Assembly (NCBI GenBank): GCA_037176705.1
Contig: CM073894.1
Location: 30,835,501 to 30,899,500, forward strand
Source of the DNA: Molossus alvarezi
Lineage: Eukaryota; Chordata; Mammalia; Chiroptera; Molossidae
DNA: 64,000 nucleotides
Reading direction: 5' to 3'
In this document: piece after piece, positions 36,832 through 48,044 of the stretch
Numbering within the stretch: the first letter of the stretch is position 1
Layout of the letters: each line of letters opens with the position of its first letter
The notes under the pieces: generated by a model
What the model was told of the DNA's origin: nothing
Seen by the model: the letters and a program-made list of their open reading frames with translations, nothing else
The model's database searches: none
Position numbers and translations under genes: made by a program

Positions 36832-36888
36832 ATCGCTTCTCGGCCTTTTGGCTAAGATCAAGTGTAGTATCTGTTCTTATCAGTTTAA
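36832..36888 (+). pseudogene. RNU2: 3'-truncated, tailless U2 snRNA retropseudogene
   Basis: Positions 36832-36888 match the first 57 nt of vertebrate U2 snRNA as I know it, without a visible mismatch. They start with atcgcttctcggcc and include the branch-point recognition segment gtagta. The match stops abruptly, and the rest of U2 (Sm site, stem-loops III and IV) is absent. A perfect 17-bp direct repeat flanks it (36816-36832 and 36884-36900, tttaaaaacaaagagaa), as expected of target-primed reverse transcription by L1. There is no poly(A) tail. The last bases of the U2 match (tttaa) overlap the start of the downstream repeat, so microhomology may have primed cDNA synthesis. A functional U2 gene is excluded by the length and by the lack of the snRNA promoter and 3' box. 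It lies just 3' of a GT microsatellite. Confidence 0.93.
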
Positions 36889-36900
36889 AAACAAAGAGAA

Positions 36901-37394
36901 AACCAGTAACCCATTTTCCTCAAGAAAAATAACGCAAATTCCACACACAGCCTGTTTCTCTAAAATTTTCAAAATTTAGTCTTAACCTACCTTTCTAGTC
37001 ACACTTCCTACTACTAACCCATTCCTTAACCTATAAACTTTATTTTCAAGACCACAGCATTTATCAGCCTTAAGACATCACGAATTCCATATTTCCATTT
37101 CTTCAATATACTTCCCCTTCTTGTTAGAACACACTTTCTCTCCTCCTGGTAAAAGTATCTTTACCATCGAAAACCCAGTTAATATCCTTTGATCTGTGAA
37201 GTCTTACCAACCTTGACATCCCTAGAGAGAAAGGTAGCTCCAATGGTCCCAGGTCTTTCTACACACCTATATAATGGAAATCAGTCTTCCCCAGTACATT
37301 AAAATTTCCTAGAAGATGTGTTCATTTCTGCAAAGCACATAGTAGACACATGAGACATACTTTCTGGAAGAATGAGGGGTTAAATGAATGGATC
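36901..37394. other. No feature seen
   Basis: Unique sequence after the U2 copy. Confidence 0.6.
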
Positions 37395-37460
37395 TCCATC
37401 TTTCAAACTGAGGCTTAGAGAGGGTAAGTGACTGGATAAGATAGCTAGAGAATGAATTAA
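37395..37460 (-). repeat. Short MIR-like fragment
   Basis: caaactgaggcttagagagg followed by gtaagtgact and atagctagag is the most conserved part of the MIR complement. Too short for a firm subtype. Confidence 0.5.
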
Positions 37461-37494
37461 TTAGGAAGATAACATGGATATTTCAGGATCCCAC

Positions 37495-37605
37495 TATTCT
37501 TTCTACAGAAATCACCTGGGAAACTTTCAAAATACTGATGCCACATCTCAAGCTGGACACAAGTCCTCAGAGTCTCTGAGCCAGGATGTACAGACAAGTA
37601 GTGTG
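37495..37605 (+). repeat. MER5-like hAT transposon remnant
   Basis: agaaatcacctgggaaactt, caaaatactgatgccacatc and agtctctgagccaggatgta are in the order expected of a MER5 internal part. Ends not visible. Confidence 0.5.
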
Positions 37606-39529
37606 AAAAGTGAGATGTGAGAACTCCTCTTAACTGTGCTACATCACCCCACCCCCATCACACCCACACCTAATACAGCAGCACAGGGGCTGGTACCACA
37701 AACACTGGAAGTCTTGTGCCCATATTCCTGGAATCCTAGATTCTGTCCAGGAAGAGGAGCATTGGGGAAGTGGGACTAGCAGACAAGTGTAGAAGAAAAG
37801 GGAGACTCAACCCATGCATGCCGGGGGAGCAGCGTCTGGTCACTCACACTTTGCAGGGGAGTCAGGGACATTGTGAGACAAGAGGGCATAAGCCAGGCTA
37901 AGACAGAGTTGCTGATATAAGACATAGACACATCAAGACAGATACAATTTTGCCCACGAATTACAGAAAAGAATGGCTGCCATTTATTCCAGCTGAGATA
38001 ATTCTTGATACTCTTATGACCTATCACCTTTTTGAAAGGGCACATAATTTTAATGGGCCAGGGATAATTCAAAACTCATCTTTACTTTTTAACTCTTGCC
38101 ACACAGCCCTTGAAAATGATATTCTGTGCTTTTATGATAGTGGGAGAATCATATTTAGAAAGACAGGGGAAAAATCCATCTGTAAGTAGAGATTATATCT
38201 CCAAATGTATACTTGATTTTTCACTTTGTGCAATAGGGAATTTTTGGTTTGTTTGTATGTTTTGCCACCAAAGACTTTAATAATAAGACATTCAATAATT
38301 CTTTGTGAACCAACCCAAATCCCAAATCACTGTTTACTGAGCCTTGTTCTGCTGTTATTGATTACATATGAATTCCCTAGTATCCCAAGCCATAAATAAT
38401 TTTATTTTATTTCTCTCATTTTATTCCTACCTACTGTTTCCTTTGCCCTGACCTACTAGGTGCCACATTTATCTGAAGAGGTGGTGCTTTGTTTCTTATT
38501 GGTCTGCTAAAACCATCATCTCTCTGATTCTTTTGTTTGTTCTGGTCCCAGTCTTCCTCATCCTAAAGCCAATTGCATGTATGCAGAGAAGACCCCAAAA
38601 TCAATTCAATTGCTTTGCTGCATGATATTTTCATTATTTCAGGGTTGTCTTTTCTGATGCTCTGTTTTATTTCTATGTTATCGAGAAGTTTGAAAGCTCC
38701 TAATTCTAATGAGCATTAAAATCCTCAGGAGTAACTCTTCTCTTTCCATCAGCTATTTCTGTGTTCTTGCAGAGTTCACTTCCCCTTTAATCTTGGGACC
38801 TCATTAGTCACTTTTATACTGGGATAAAGGGTTGACTTTTACGGAATGGAAGCTCACACTCTGAAAACACTGACATATCCTCTGTCATCATGACTGCATA
38901 TGGCAATTGCTGTTACTGAATTTTGTCCAAAAATTTAGTATAAAATAGTTATTTTTCTTAGGTGAATCAAGCTGATATTTTTTGTTCCATAAATATTCAT
39001 GTAAAAGATTCAAGAGTCAGGAAGAACCATGGATAATTCCATTAGTGCTTGTGAGAAAAATTAAAGGAAAAGAATGAATATTTGTTTGCATATATGTTGC
39101 ACATATATTAGAAAAGAGAGAGAGAGAGCCAGAGAGAGCTAGACAGAGAGGGAGAAAGAATGAAGGTCTAGGTTAGGGCAACTCACAAAGTCTATTTCAT
39201 TTATCCACTAAAGGAACAGTGCATTAGAATTTCAGCAATATATACAGAGCCTAATGTGGGACCTTTGGGATGGATGTGTTAGAGGCACTAAAAGATTATC
39301 TCTGACATTGAAAATGCCTGGTCTCTTGTGCTTGCCTTTTAGTCCTTCGTTCTTCAAAGCTTTGCCTCTAGAAGGACTGACTGCAGTGATATGCTTATAG
39401 CTCCATTTGCAGACTTTCTTATAGGTTCATAAATGGAGACTAGAAGGAGGAGGGAAAGGAATAAAATTTAATAACTGAATAAAAATGTAAATAAAGATTT
39501 GCCTAAAATTACTTGTCCAAGAAATAATT
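37606..39529. other. No gene; GA tract near 39115-39150
   Basis: Unique sequence with an imperfect GA-rich tract. Confidence 0.55.
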
Positions 39530-40200
39530 CTCCCTCCCCCTTAAGCTAATACTTTGATAAGCTCAGTACAGTGATCCTGATTTGGAGCGTGACCTTTGAA
39601 AATGCTCTCCAGCTTGATTAAAGATGTATTAAATTTGTTTAAATAAACCTCGTTGTAATGGCACATCATTTGTAAGAAGCTATTAGGGGGCTGGAAACTG
39701 TGCGGCTGTATTTGCATGAAAATGTGCCCTGCTCGAATAGAGGATCTCTCCTGAATTAACTGCAAAGGGAAAGTGACACTTTCATAATTTTTTCTGACAA
39801 AAAATAAAATAAAGAAAGGAAGTAAGAAAAGCTTGATGCAAAGCTCTGTAAGAGAGGAGACAACTGCATGAGCTATACACGTAGTCAGTGCTCTCAGCCC
39901 AACCAGCGTTCTTGATGTTCTCAATATATTTGGTTAAATGCAATCAATAATATTTATCTGCCAATTACGTTGCTCCCAGAATGGCTTCATCTTTGAGTCT
40001 GTGTGTGTGTGTGCACATGAATTGTTTGAGAGTAACCAAATCCACAGGGATGTCCGAATGAAAGCTGTATTATCGTATGTCTTCAAATTCCTTGATAGAA
40101 ATTCCTCCTTGGCTTCAATTTTGGTTTGATCTCCGGAAAGGCGATGCTCTCTGGGTTTTGAGAGACGTTGAAGCACCCAGTGCCGTCACCCAGCACTCCC
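39530..40200. other. Repeat-free block resembling conserved non-coding DNA
   Basis: No repeat apart from a short GT tract at 40000-40012. It contains an octamer site (atttgcat in gctgtatttgcatgaaaatg, near 39705) and several homeodomain-type cores. The window's joint-longest open frame (127 codons, minus, 39924-39541) lies here, but it has no recognisable domain and its composition looks random. Regulatory role is inference only. Confidence 0.35.
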
Positions 40201-40604
40201 ACCTGAAGTCAATAGTCATCAGGTGTACTGCACTTCCTACCAGTGGTTCCCAAAGGAGCTGCCACTCTGATGAAAAAGGGTCTCCTATTTCAATCAACTA
40301 TGAAATTAGAACCTTTGCCATCTTCTTGTAGGAGTCAGGGTTTGAAGCCACCTGCCAATTTGGAGGAACTCCAGCCTCTTTCTGGTCACCATTTTCCTAT
40401 CTTCTCAGATACAAAGATGTCCGTTTTTAATCTAGCTTCTTCCTGATCAGGCATTCCATTTCACTGATGAAAAGTTTTAATTCTATCTGTTTGCTGCAAA
40501 TTGTTGCAATCAGTCCAATATACAGTCTTCTTGCTGAGGCGCACGATGGCCAGGCCTCTACGACATGAGCAGAAGGAAAATGGCATTCAGCTTCCTGCCA
40601 CATT

Positions 40605-40830
40605 CAAGTGGCTACTCTGTTCCAAGCATTGTGCTAAGAATTTTTACATTTTAAAAAAAATTCTTAAAATAGCATTATAATTAGATAATATTCCCATAAT
40701 TATAAGTTGACGAACCGAGGCTCAGTAACTGGCCTGAAATCGCATAATTAGCAAGTGGTGAAACTGTGTTTTCAGCTTAAGTGGGTCTGACTTTAATGCC
40801 CATGCCATTTTATTATACTAACTTTCACTC
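40605..40830 (-). repeat. MIR SINE
   Basis: ttccaagcattgtgctaaga, gacgaaccgaggctcagtaa, gcctgaaatcgcataattag and tgggtctgactttaatgccc follow the complement of MIR from its LINE-like end to its tRNA-like end. Confidence 0.8.
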
Positions 40831-42324
40831 GAATTTACCATCTGGAGGTAAATTAGAGGACCCAGCTATGAGGCATGACTGGCAATATTGATTAACCGTC
40901 TCAGATTCAGAGACACATAGGACTGTATCCTCACGAAGATAAACTATCCATGTAGCAGGACATTTATGTCCTGGCCAGCAATGTTTAGGGAGGTCAGATT
41001 GTTGTCTGTCATTTAGCTCCTCTCTTTCTCTTTCTTGTTTTAAAAGTTTCTATAAGGTTGTGGCACTTTCTGTTAAATATTGATAGCACATTTTCAACAT
41101 GAAAACTTATTTTTATATTTTTCCAAAGGAACTTAGTATAGTTTAAAATTAAATCTGGTGATTAAATTGAATTCTATATTGAAAATGACTTGTATGAAAC
41201 TAAGTAATAATGTTTTTCTGCTGTCTAAATTTACATGAAGGCAATTCCAAAAATTTAGAGCTACGGAAACATGTTTAGAGTCAGTACACAGTTTTCTTAA
41301 GTGACTACTTGGAAGGATATAGTGGGAAATGAAAAGAAAGGAAGGGAATTCAAGACGGGTTTAAAAGAAAACTAGAACATGCATGAGCAAACATTCTTTG
41401 GTTGCATCTGAGTGGAGGTCAAAGCATATTTGAGACAATTCTTTTTTATTATTTTTCTACTAATATTCATATAAAATTTTAAAATGAGAACATTTGGATA
41501 TTAGAACATTTTTAGAATATAGTGTCTAACATTCACATTCAATCAATAAAGATAAAATAAACAAATAAACAAAAAACTGTTCTAAGTAGTTTCCCAGCCC
41601 AAAGCTTCTTGTTTTCTTTCTGCTGCGTGACTCGGTCTCACCCAGAAACAGGTGTAACATTTCATATCTTCAAAGCTAAGAAGGCTTTCAGAGAAACGGT
41701 CATGTCATCCTCATAAACATTTTTGTGTTTTTTGTCTTTCATCCAAAATCTACTTTTACATTTTTTTCTCCCAATTAAAATAGAAAAAGACACAACATAA
41801 TGAATGCTTAGGAGAATCAGGAAGCAGTAAAGCTATCACTTCTACATAGGATTCTAGTTACATTTCTGTTTTCTTTGGTTCAAATGAGCTACCTGCTCCT
41901 ATTCACCATGTTCATCAATGTGGGGCTTTGGAGCTCCATCTCCAAACTCTTGTCAAATGTTTTCTATAAACAACATTTAACATTAAGATAGTGAAGAAAG
42001 GCGCTTCTTTATTATCTATCTAAGTGGGGTACAAGCATCACCCGTGGTGCTCTCCACGTAGGGTTACATGCTCTTTACCAGATATCTATGCATACAAAGC
42101 AAACAAAGCAAAAGGCAACTCTTTCTGAATCTCTTGCATAGGGGCCCAGAATTTAAACTAATGCTCCTGCCTTCTAGTGCTTTTTTCCTCCTCATTTCCT
42201 TTTAGTTTTTAATTTACCATTCCCAGCTGAGATACTTGAGCAGATAGAAGCAACCCAGCTCCAGGCTAATTGGTTCATCATGTACTTTATGATAATTTTC
42301 ATTCTGGATTTTGATTAGGTCAGT
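40831..42324. other. No feature seen
   Basis: Unique sequence; the last 100 bp may be frame-shifted L2/CR1 sequence leading into the fragment at 42325. Confidence 0.5.
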
Positions 42325-42480
42325 GTGGGGACTGCTTTGGTCAAAGATTGTAATGATCTGCCCATTAACTCTGAAATAGGGTCTTTGACTGTACTCATCT
42401 TATTAGATACCTCAGCTGCCTTTAACTGTGCTAACCATGAAATATTACTGAACTATCTTAATGTCCTGTGCTGGACTCTA
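42325..42480 (+). pseudogene. Ancient L2/CR1-like LINE reverse transcriptase fragment
   Basis: The plus-strand reading contains GTALVKDCNDL, then LTVLILLDTSAAFNCANHEIL. This matches the pattern around motif A of CR1/L2-clade LINE reverse transcriptases (typically TETALVKVTNDL followed by a LLDLSAAFDTVDH-like block). In motif A the catalytic Asp after Ala-Phe is Asn here, so the copy is dead. Similarity fades after about 42480, and upstream remnants around 42230-42320 seem to be in another frame. Clade assignment (L2, CR1 or L3) is uncertain. It is a decayed genomic fossil, not a gene. Confidence 0.75.
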
Positions 42481-42544
42481 ATATTTTCCATATTCGTTTT
42501 AGTCCTCTTCAACTCAATTTGTTACTTACATTGGAAGTTCTAAA

Positions 42545-43924
42545 TGTTGCTGATGGGCAGGTGACATAATGTTTCTTCTGAAAAATCAGTAAGAACTTGT
42601 AGGATCAGCTCTTCACATATATCTAGGGTAGTGAAGTGTATCATTGTTCCTCTGAGTCAGCCAGACATGGTTGCATTTGCATCTCCACCACTTACTAAAT
42701 TCTCTAACTGGTGACAAAACATTTCTCCACTTTATGCCTACTTCTCCAAGTGCAGTCCTAAAATCTATGACACATCTATAATTCATAGCACCGTGTTATG
42801 CATCTAGGAAAAGTATAATTAATGCTGCTACTATTACTCTTGTTTTAAAGTTATCAAAGCAGATTGAAAACCTTGTAACTCATTGAAATGTAGATTTAGA
42901 GTGTAACTTGGTGAATACAGCAATTATTCAGGGTTCAAGCTAGAAGTATTTAGATTCAGCTTTCTTGCTTTTTAGACAGCAGTATTTGGGGAAGTGGAAG
43001 TATTTGGACAGTTGATTTTATTCTTACTTTCACTTTGTGTGTCTGAAATTCTATTAGGTTTTGCTTAATTTCATCTTGAACTTGACTGGTATCTATTTTT
43101 ACAAAACAACATTACAGAAGGGTAACACTTACTTTGTTTACATTTTATTGACTCAGATTCATTTACAATTTATGTGTTAACAATTTTGAGTTCACTTTCA
43201 ATTATAAATTTCGTAATTTATGTAGAACTACTGCTTGTACAACAAATTGTTATTTTTCTCCTATTTAAGATTCAATTACTTTAACCATTTAGAAACTTGT
43301 TTTTAAGTCCCGGTGTAATTCAATTTATTTCTGATATTGTTTTCCTTTTATTTTCTGTGATTTAACATATAGACATGAGTGCATTTTATTCTCAAAGGCT
43401 AAGAACTGCTAACAGAACTGTGTTTACACAGCCAAGGTAAAATTGGAGATATGGTTTTCTAAAAAGAGTTGTATCCAAGAAAATAATCCACTTATCCTAA
43501 ATTATCTGAATAATCAATATATTTAGAAGAAAAACTCACTGTTTTTCATATATATATTATATATATAATATTGATCTTAACTGACTTTTCTATTCTATCC
43601 TATTATGTTTTATAAAGTTGTATTTTTTCAAATGACAAAATAAATAAAATATCAAAGTAAGAATTTAATTATTTTTAAAGTTTTGGTTATTGTGTAATGG
43701 ACTGGTAAAAGTTTTATGGTTAATAAGGCAAAGACATAAAATAATAAAATAAATTATTTATTCAATATAATTTATTTTTTTATATTTTAATGTTAACTAA
43801 ATCACTAGGCTATTATAGTCATGATTTGTATGTAGTTTTAATTCTAATGGCAATAATGATGTAAAGTATAAAAAATAAAATGCACCACATTCACTTTATA
43901 CTAAATTTGTATATAATTTTATAT
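42545..43924. other. No feature seen
   Basis: AT-rich unique DNA with a TA palindrome at about 43550-43570. Confidence 0.6.
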
Positions 43925-43941
43925 AATTAAAAAAAGAAAAG

Positions 43942-44184
43942 AGCCCTGGCTGGTTTGGCTCAGCAGTTAGAGCATCAGCCTGCAGACCAATGAGCCGTTG
44001 AGGTTCAATTCCGGTCAAGGGCACAAACCTCGGTTGGGGTTCGTCCCTGGCCCTGGTGGGGGTCGCGTGGGAGGCAACCAGTCGATGTGTCTCTTTCACA
44101 TCCATATTTCTCTTTCCCTCCCACTCTATCTGAAGATAAGCACAAAAATGCTCTCTGGTGAGGATACAAAAAGAAATTAAAAAA
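43942..44184 (+). mobile_element. VES SINE, 'gtgaggatta' type
   Basis: Starts gccctggctggtttggctca, B-box region gaggttcaattccggtcaag, body with gtcgatgtgtctctttcaca, tail ctctggtgaggatacaaaaa. It sits in AT-rich DNA where aattaaaaaa occurs on both sides. Confidence 0.95.
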
Positions 44185-44599
44185 TGAAGTTAGATTTTCT
44201 GTTTTCAAATACATTTTTTTACTTTTAAATGATCAAAATGATCTATTAAAATTAAAGTCAAATATAAATGTAATTACCAAATGCAAGTTAAATTATTTAA
44301 ATACATAAAAAAACTTAATTTAAATTTTAAAAGTTATATTAAATCTTATTAAGCATTTCTATAAAAATAAAACTATGACAGTTCTTCTGTGTGCTCACCT
44401 AATCCAGATGAAAGGTGGTGGTGCCATGTATCACAATGTTACATCTGGAGCTACACAGTAAAAAGGTTACCCATGAATGATTTAACACTGAAAACAGTTC
44501 TCAGACATCAAGAGCAACTTTTACAAATATTGTGCTAATTCATAAATATATCCAGAACTTCAAATTAGAACATAAAAAAGATATAAAAATGGACGCTTA
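44185..44599. other. No feature seen
   Basis: AT-rich spacer between two VES copies. Confidence 0.6.
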
Positions 44600-44858
44600 G
44601 CCCTGGCCATTTTGGCTCAGCGGTTAGAGCGTCAGCCTATGGTCCAGAGAGACCCGGGTTCGGTTCCTGCTAAGGGCATGTACCTCGGTTGTAGTTTGTT
44701 CCCGGCCCTGGTTGGGTCATGCGGGTGGCAGCCACTTGATGTGTCCCTTTCACATCAATGTTTCTCTCTCTCTCTCTCTCTCTCTCTCCCCCCCTCCCAC
44801 TATCTGAACAAAAATTGGAAAAATGTCCTCGAGTGAGGATAAAAAAAAAAAAAAAAAG
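44600..44858 (+). mobile_element. VES SINE, 'gtgaggatta' type, long CT run
   Basis: Starts gccctggccattttggctca and has an intact B-box (gggttcggttcctgc), a CT run at 44763-44790, and tail tcctcgagtgaggataaaaa followed by poly(A). An imperfect flank aaatggac/aaaggac is compatible with a target duplication. Confidence 0.95.
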
Positions 44859-45195
44859 GACACAACATTCCTGGGAAATTATACTTGGTGCAAAAATTTA
44901 TTGCATGTTGCTTTCTGGGAGGAAGAATTTGACAAGTTAATTAATTTGTCTTTTCATTCATTTACCAAGTGCTTCCCCTGCTCATGCCCTCTCCGCTCTG
45001 AAGCACAGTCCCTCCCGGTGTCAGCAGGGGCAGCCCTCATCTTTACGGCATTCAGACTCAACTGTCCTGTATTTCAAGGACATAAGGCAGGAGACGGTGA
45101 AGAGTATTCCTTTAAGACAGAACGGTGTGAGCCACAAAGTGGACCTTCAGGTTATGGGTCTTACCACTGAATGCCAGAGACAGTCAACTGTCATT
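44859..45195. other. No feature seen
   Basis: Unique spacer, less AT-rich than average. Confidence 0.55.
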
Positions 45196-45436
45196 TATTT
45201 TATTTTTATTTAATCCTCTCCTGAGGATATTTTTCCATTGATTTTTAGAGAGAGATAGAGTGGAAGGAAGGGAGGAAGGAAAAGAGAGAGAGAGATATCA
45301 ATGTGAGAGAGACAGACCAGAGCTGGGGATCAAACCTACAACCCAGGTACATGCCCTTGACTGGGAATCGAACCTGAGACCCTTCAGTCTGAGGGCTGAC
45401 AGATGCTCTAACTGCCAGGCCACACTGGCCAGGGCA
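45196..45436 (-). mobile_element. VES SINE, 'gtgaggatta' type
   Basis: The complement starts with a TTTA-rich tail and taatcctctcctgaggatat, passes through a GGAA/GAGA body, and ends gccacactggccagggc. The B-box complement (gactgggaatcgaacctgag) is clear. Confidence 0.93.
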
Positions 45437-45734
45437 GTAATTTAATAAACATATTCTTCTTTATGTTTCTGATATGTGAGGTCATCTAGAGTGTGGAGCT
45501 CCTCGAGTACAGGTCTAAGGCTATCATCTCCTTTTGTCTTGATGGTCTTCATTCTTCATAACACAGCTTCTCCCATTAATAGCTACCCACTGTCTACCGG
45601 AAAAAAACATTTTTAGATGACATTCAAACCTAAGGCCATGACCCAAACATTGCCTACTTCTCTAGGTTCATTTCTTACCATTCTAAGACTCTGCATTGGT
45701 TCTTGCTTATTCTTCTCTTTTCATAATGTCCCCT

Positions 45735-45825
45735 GTTCTTTTAAGTGGTAGAGTCAGGACCTGTACACATTGTCCAAATTCAGGACCTGTGCTCTTAACC
45801 ACTGTGTCATACTGTCCATCACCCA
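45735..45825 (-). repeat. MIR SINE, tRNA-related part
   Basis: gtggtagagtcaggacctgt and gtgctcttaaccactgtgtc fit the complement of the MIR 5' region. A sub-segment (attcaggacctgt) seems locally duplicated. Confidence 0.65.
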
Positions 45826-46007
45826 ACTGTTCATTCTGCTATAACGCATGTATTGCTTCACTTTCCTTCACAAGGGCATTTAATGATTCCTAGCAACAAA
45901 AGGGAAATGTTTGTATACAATTATATTAAAACACTGTTTGAAACTTTAATTGCTTACTAAAGTAATCATCCCTTCTCTTTTCATGTTAGACGTATTTATT
46001 CCTAAAT

Positions 46008-46120
46008 AGATTATACACTCCATGAAGGCAGAAATCGTACCTTATACTTTGTGATGTTCCCCTTATTGCTAAATACCATGACTGTGACATTGAATAGTTA
46101 CAATCTTAATAAATCCATTT
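46008..46120 (+). repeat. L2 LINE 3'-end fragment
   Basis: gattatacactccatgaagg followed by cagaaatcgtaccttatact fits the common L2 3' motif (taagctccatgagggcaggga). About 110 bp. Confidence 0.6.
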
Positions 46121-47040
46121 TTAAATAAAAGTCTACCTATAATGGAGAGATGCTTTGAGTATAATGAGTCATCTTGTTATTTGCTTTCCCTCTCCAATTA
46201 ATTTGGTGAGATTTCCAGCTAGAACATCATGTTTGTATAATTTATCATAGGGCCATTCCTCTTCTCCACTGGGGACACCTTCTTGTTTTACATCTGTGTG
46301 TGCTTGGGGCGGACACCTGGTGGAAGGTCTGTTCATAGGCATGCAGATGGGTGCTGGGAGCACACCGCCCCCTCATGAAAACTGGCTTGCTACTGAGAGA
46401 AATACCTTATGTCCTCTAATCCAAAGCCATTCTGCATGTTTTCCTTACCAGGATTTAAAGAACATACCCTGTTCCCATCCAAATGTGAGAAGTTAATTTC
46501 AAAATAAAATGTTTCACAATAGCAAAGAGACAAAAGTATGAAGATTCCTTACATCATTATCAGTCGGCCTATCTTACTCTTTACTGATTATGTATGTGGT
46601 ACAAACCATTCTAAAATGTTCTTAATAAAAAGATTAACACATTTTTTTTATTCTTGTGAGTCTGAATCATTTAAGAAGAAATGTCAGAAAATGATTTACC
46701 TCACACTGTCCAGTCTAGACATGATTGTTTAAGAACTATTCATCTTTACCTCTCAAACATGTCTAAAATCTCTCTCCTGCCACCATGAAAATATTCTTTT
46801 CTAAACCAGCACTGACGATTCATTAGAAGGGACAGATACACAGCTAGCTGTTATGAATCTAAGGAACTTGCGATTTCAGTTGCAATTGTCTCTTTTTATT
46901 GGAGTACCCCATCAATTCATTAAAAAGCTAAGAAGCAAAAGTGAGTGACAGCTTTAAACCAGGTATTTTGCCCAGTGGTAATGCAAACAAACAGTAGATG
47001 AACTCCTTATCATCTAGGAAAATTGATTGTCCCTCTTAAC
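46121..47040. other. No feature seen
   Basis: Unique sequence. Confidence 0.55.
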
Positions 47041-47050
47041 ATGCAAATAT

Positions 47051-47268
47051 GAGCCCAGTGGCTGTGGCTCAGTGGGTTGGGTATGGCTTATTGTCCCATG
47101 CACTGGAAGTTCAAGGGTTCATTTCCCAGTGGGGCACATACTTGGGTTGGGGTGTGTGAGGGGGACAACTAACTGATTGATGTTTCTCTCTCACACCAAA
47201 GTTTCTCACACCTTCTCTCTCCCTCCCTCTCTTCCTTCCACTATCTCGTTGTAATTAATGGAAAAAAA
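47051..47268 (+). mobile_element. VES-related SINE, third variant ('gggttgggtat' head)
   Basis: Head agcccagtggctgtggctca, then ttcaagggttcatttcccag, a ttgatgtttctctctcaca body and an ATGGAAAAAAAA tail. The internal region (gtgggttgggtatggctta) differs from both main types in this window. A 9-of-10 target duplication (atgcaaatat at 47041-47050, atgcaaacat at 47269-47278) bounds it. Confidence 0.88.
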
Positions 47269-47530
47269 ATGCAAACATTATCTAAATATGCTAATACATC
47301 AAACCACTTAACCACAGTTTGTCACCTTTTGATCAGTCACTAAGCAGGACACTTATCTGATGGATAGAACTTGATATAGGTAAGTGTATCTGAAATTCAA
47401 TAGGAATCAGGATGTCTGTACATGGGATTATGATTAAATAAAAATTTTAGAAGACCATTTGATAGATTCTGTGAGGTTTGTCAAAGAAGTCAGGTAAATA
47501 GAAAAGTAAGCTCAGTTTTAAAAGCACACT

Positions 47531-47760
47531 AGTCTGGCCGGTGTGGCTCAGTGGTTGAGCGTCGACCCATGCAGCAAGAGGTCGCCGGTTCTATTCCCAG
47601 TCAGGACACATGCCCAGGTTGTGGGCCCAGTCCCCAGTGAGGAGCATGCAGAAGGCATCCAATCAATGTTCTCCCTCATCGATGTTTCTAGCTCTCTCTC
47701 CCTCTCATTTCCTCTCTCTCTAAAATAAACAAAGAAAAAAATTAAAGTAAATAAAAATGA
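47531..47760 (+). mobile_element. VES SINE, 'caccaagaggt' type
   Basis: Well-preserved head (ggccggtgtggctcagtggt, with gcgtcgaccc), body ending cctctctctctaaaataaac, then an A-rich tail. gcacact borders it on both sides (47524-47530 and 47763-47769). A single change in the B-box (ggttctattcc) may weaken Pol III transcription. Confidence 0.94.
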
Positions 47761-47830
47761 AGGCACACTTGTTTCAATTTGCATTTTATCCTATAGTTAA
47801 CACAGAATAATGTCTATATCAAAACAGTGA

Positions 47831-48032
47831 TGGCCCAGCTGGTGTGATTCAATGGCTGAGCATCCACACATGCACCAAGAGGTCGCCAGTTCAACTCCCT
47901 GTCAGGGCTCATGCCCAGCTGGTGGGCCCAGTCCCCAGTGAGGAGCATGCAAAAGGTGGCCAGTCGATGTTCTCTCTCATCGATGTTTCTATGTCCTTCT
48001 CCCTAAAAATCAATAAAGGAAAAAAAATTTAG
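47831..48032 (+). mobile_element. VES SINE, 'caccaagaggt' type
   Basis: Head with acatgcaccaagaggtcgcc, body atgttctctctcatcgatgt, tail aaaatcaataaaggaaaaa. Flanks aaaacagtga (47821-47830) and aaaacaagat (from 48034) are a weak target duplication. It follows the preceding VES by about 70 bp. Confidence 0.92.
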
Positions 48033-48044
48033 AAAAACAAGATG

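Noticed and set aside
36657..36932. 91-codon frame with a Cys-Val run
   Set aside because: The run is the GT microsatellite, and the following part is the U2 fragment.
39541..39924. 127-codon open frame, minus strand, the longest in the window
   Set aside because: No recognisable domain, composition looks like translated AT-rich DNA, and no splice or start context supports it.
44612..44836. tRNA-like A- and B-box segments (here and in the other VES heads)
   Set aside because: They are SINE promoters; a cloverleaf with matching acceptor stem is not maintained, so they are not tRNA genes.
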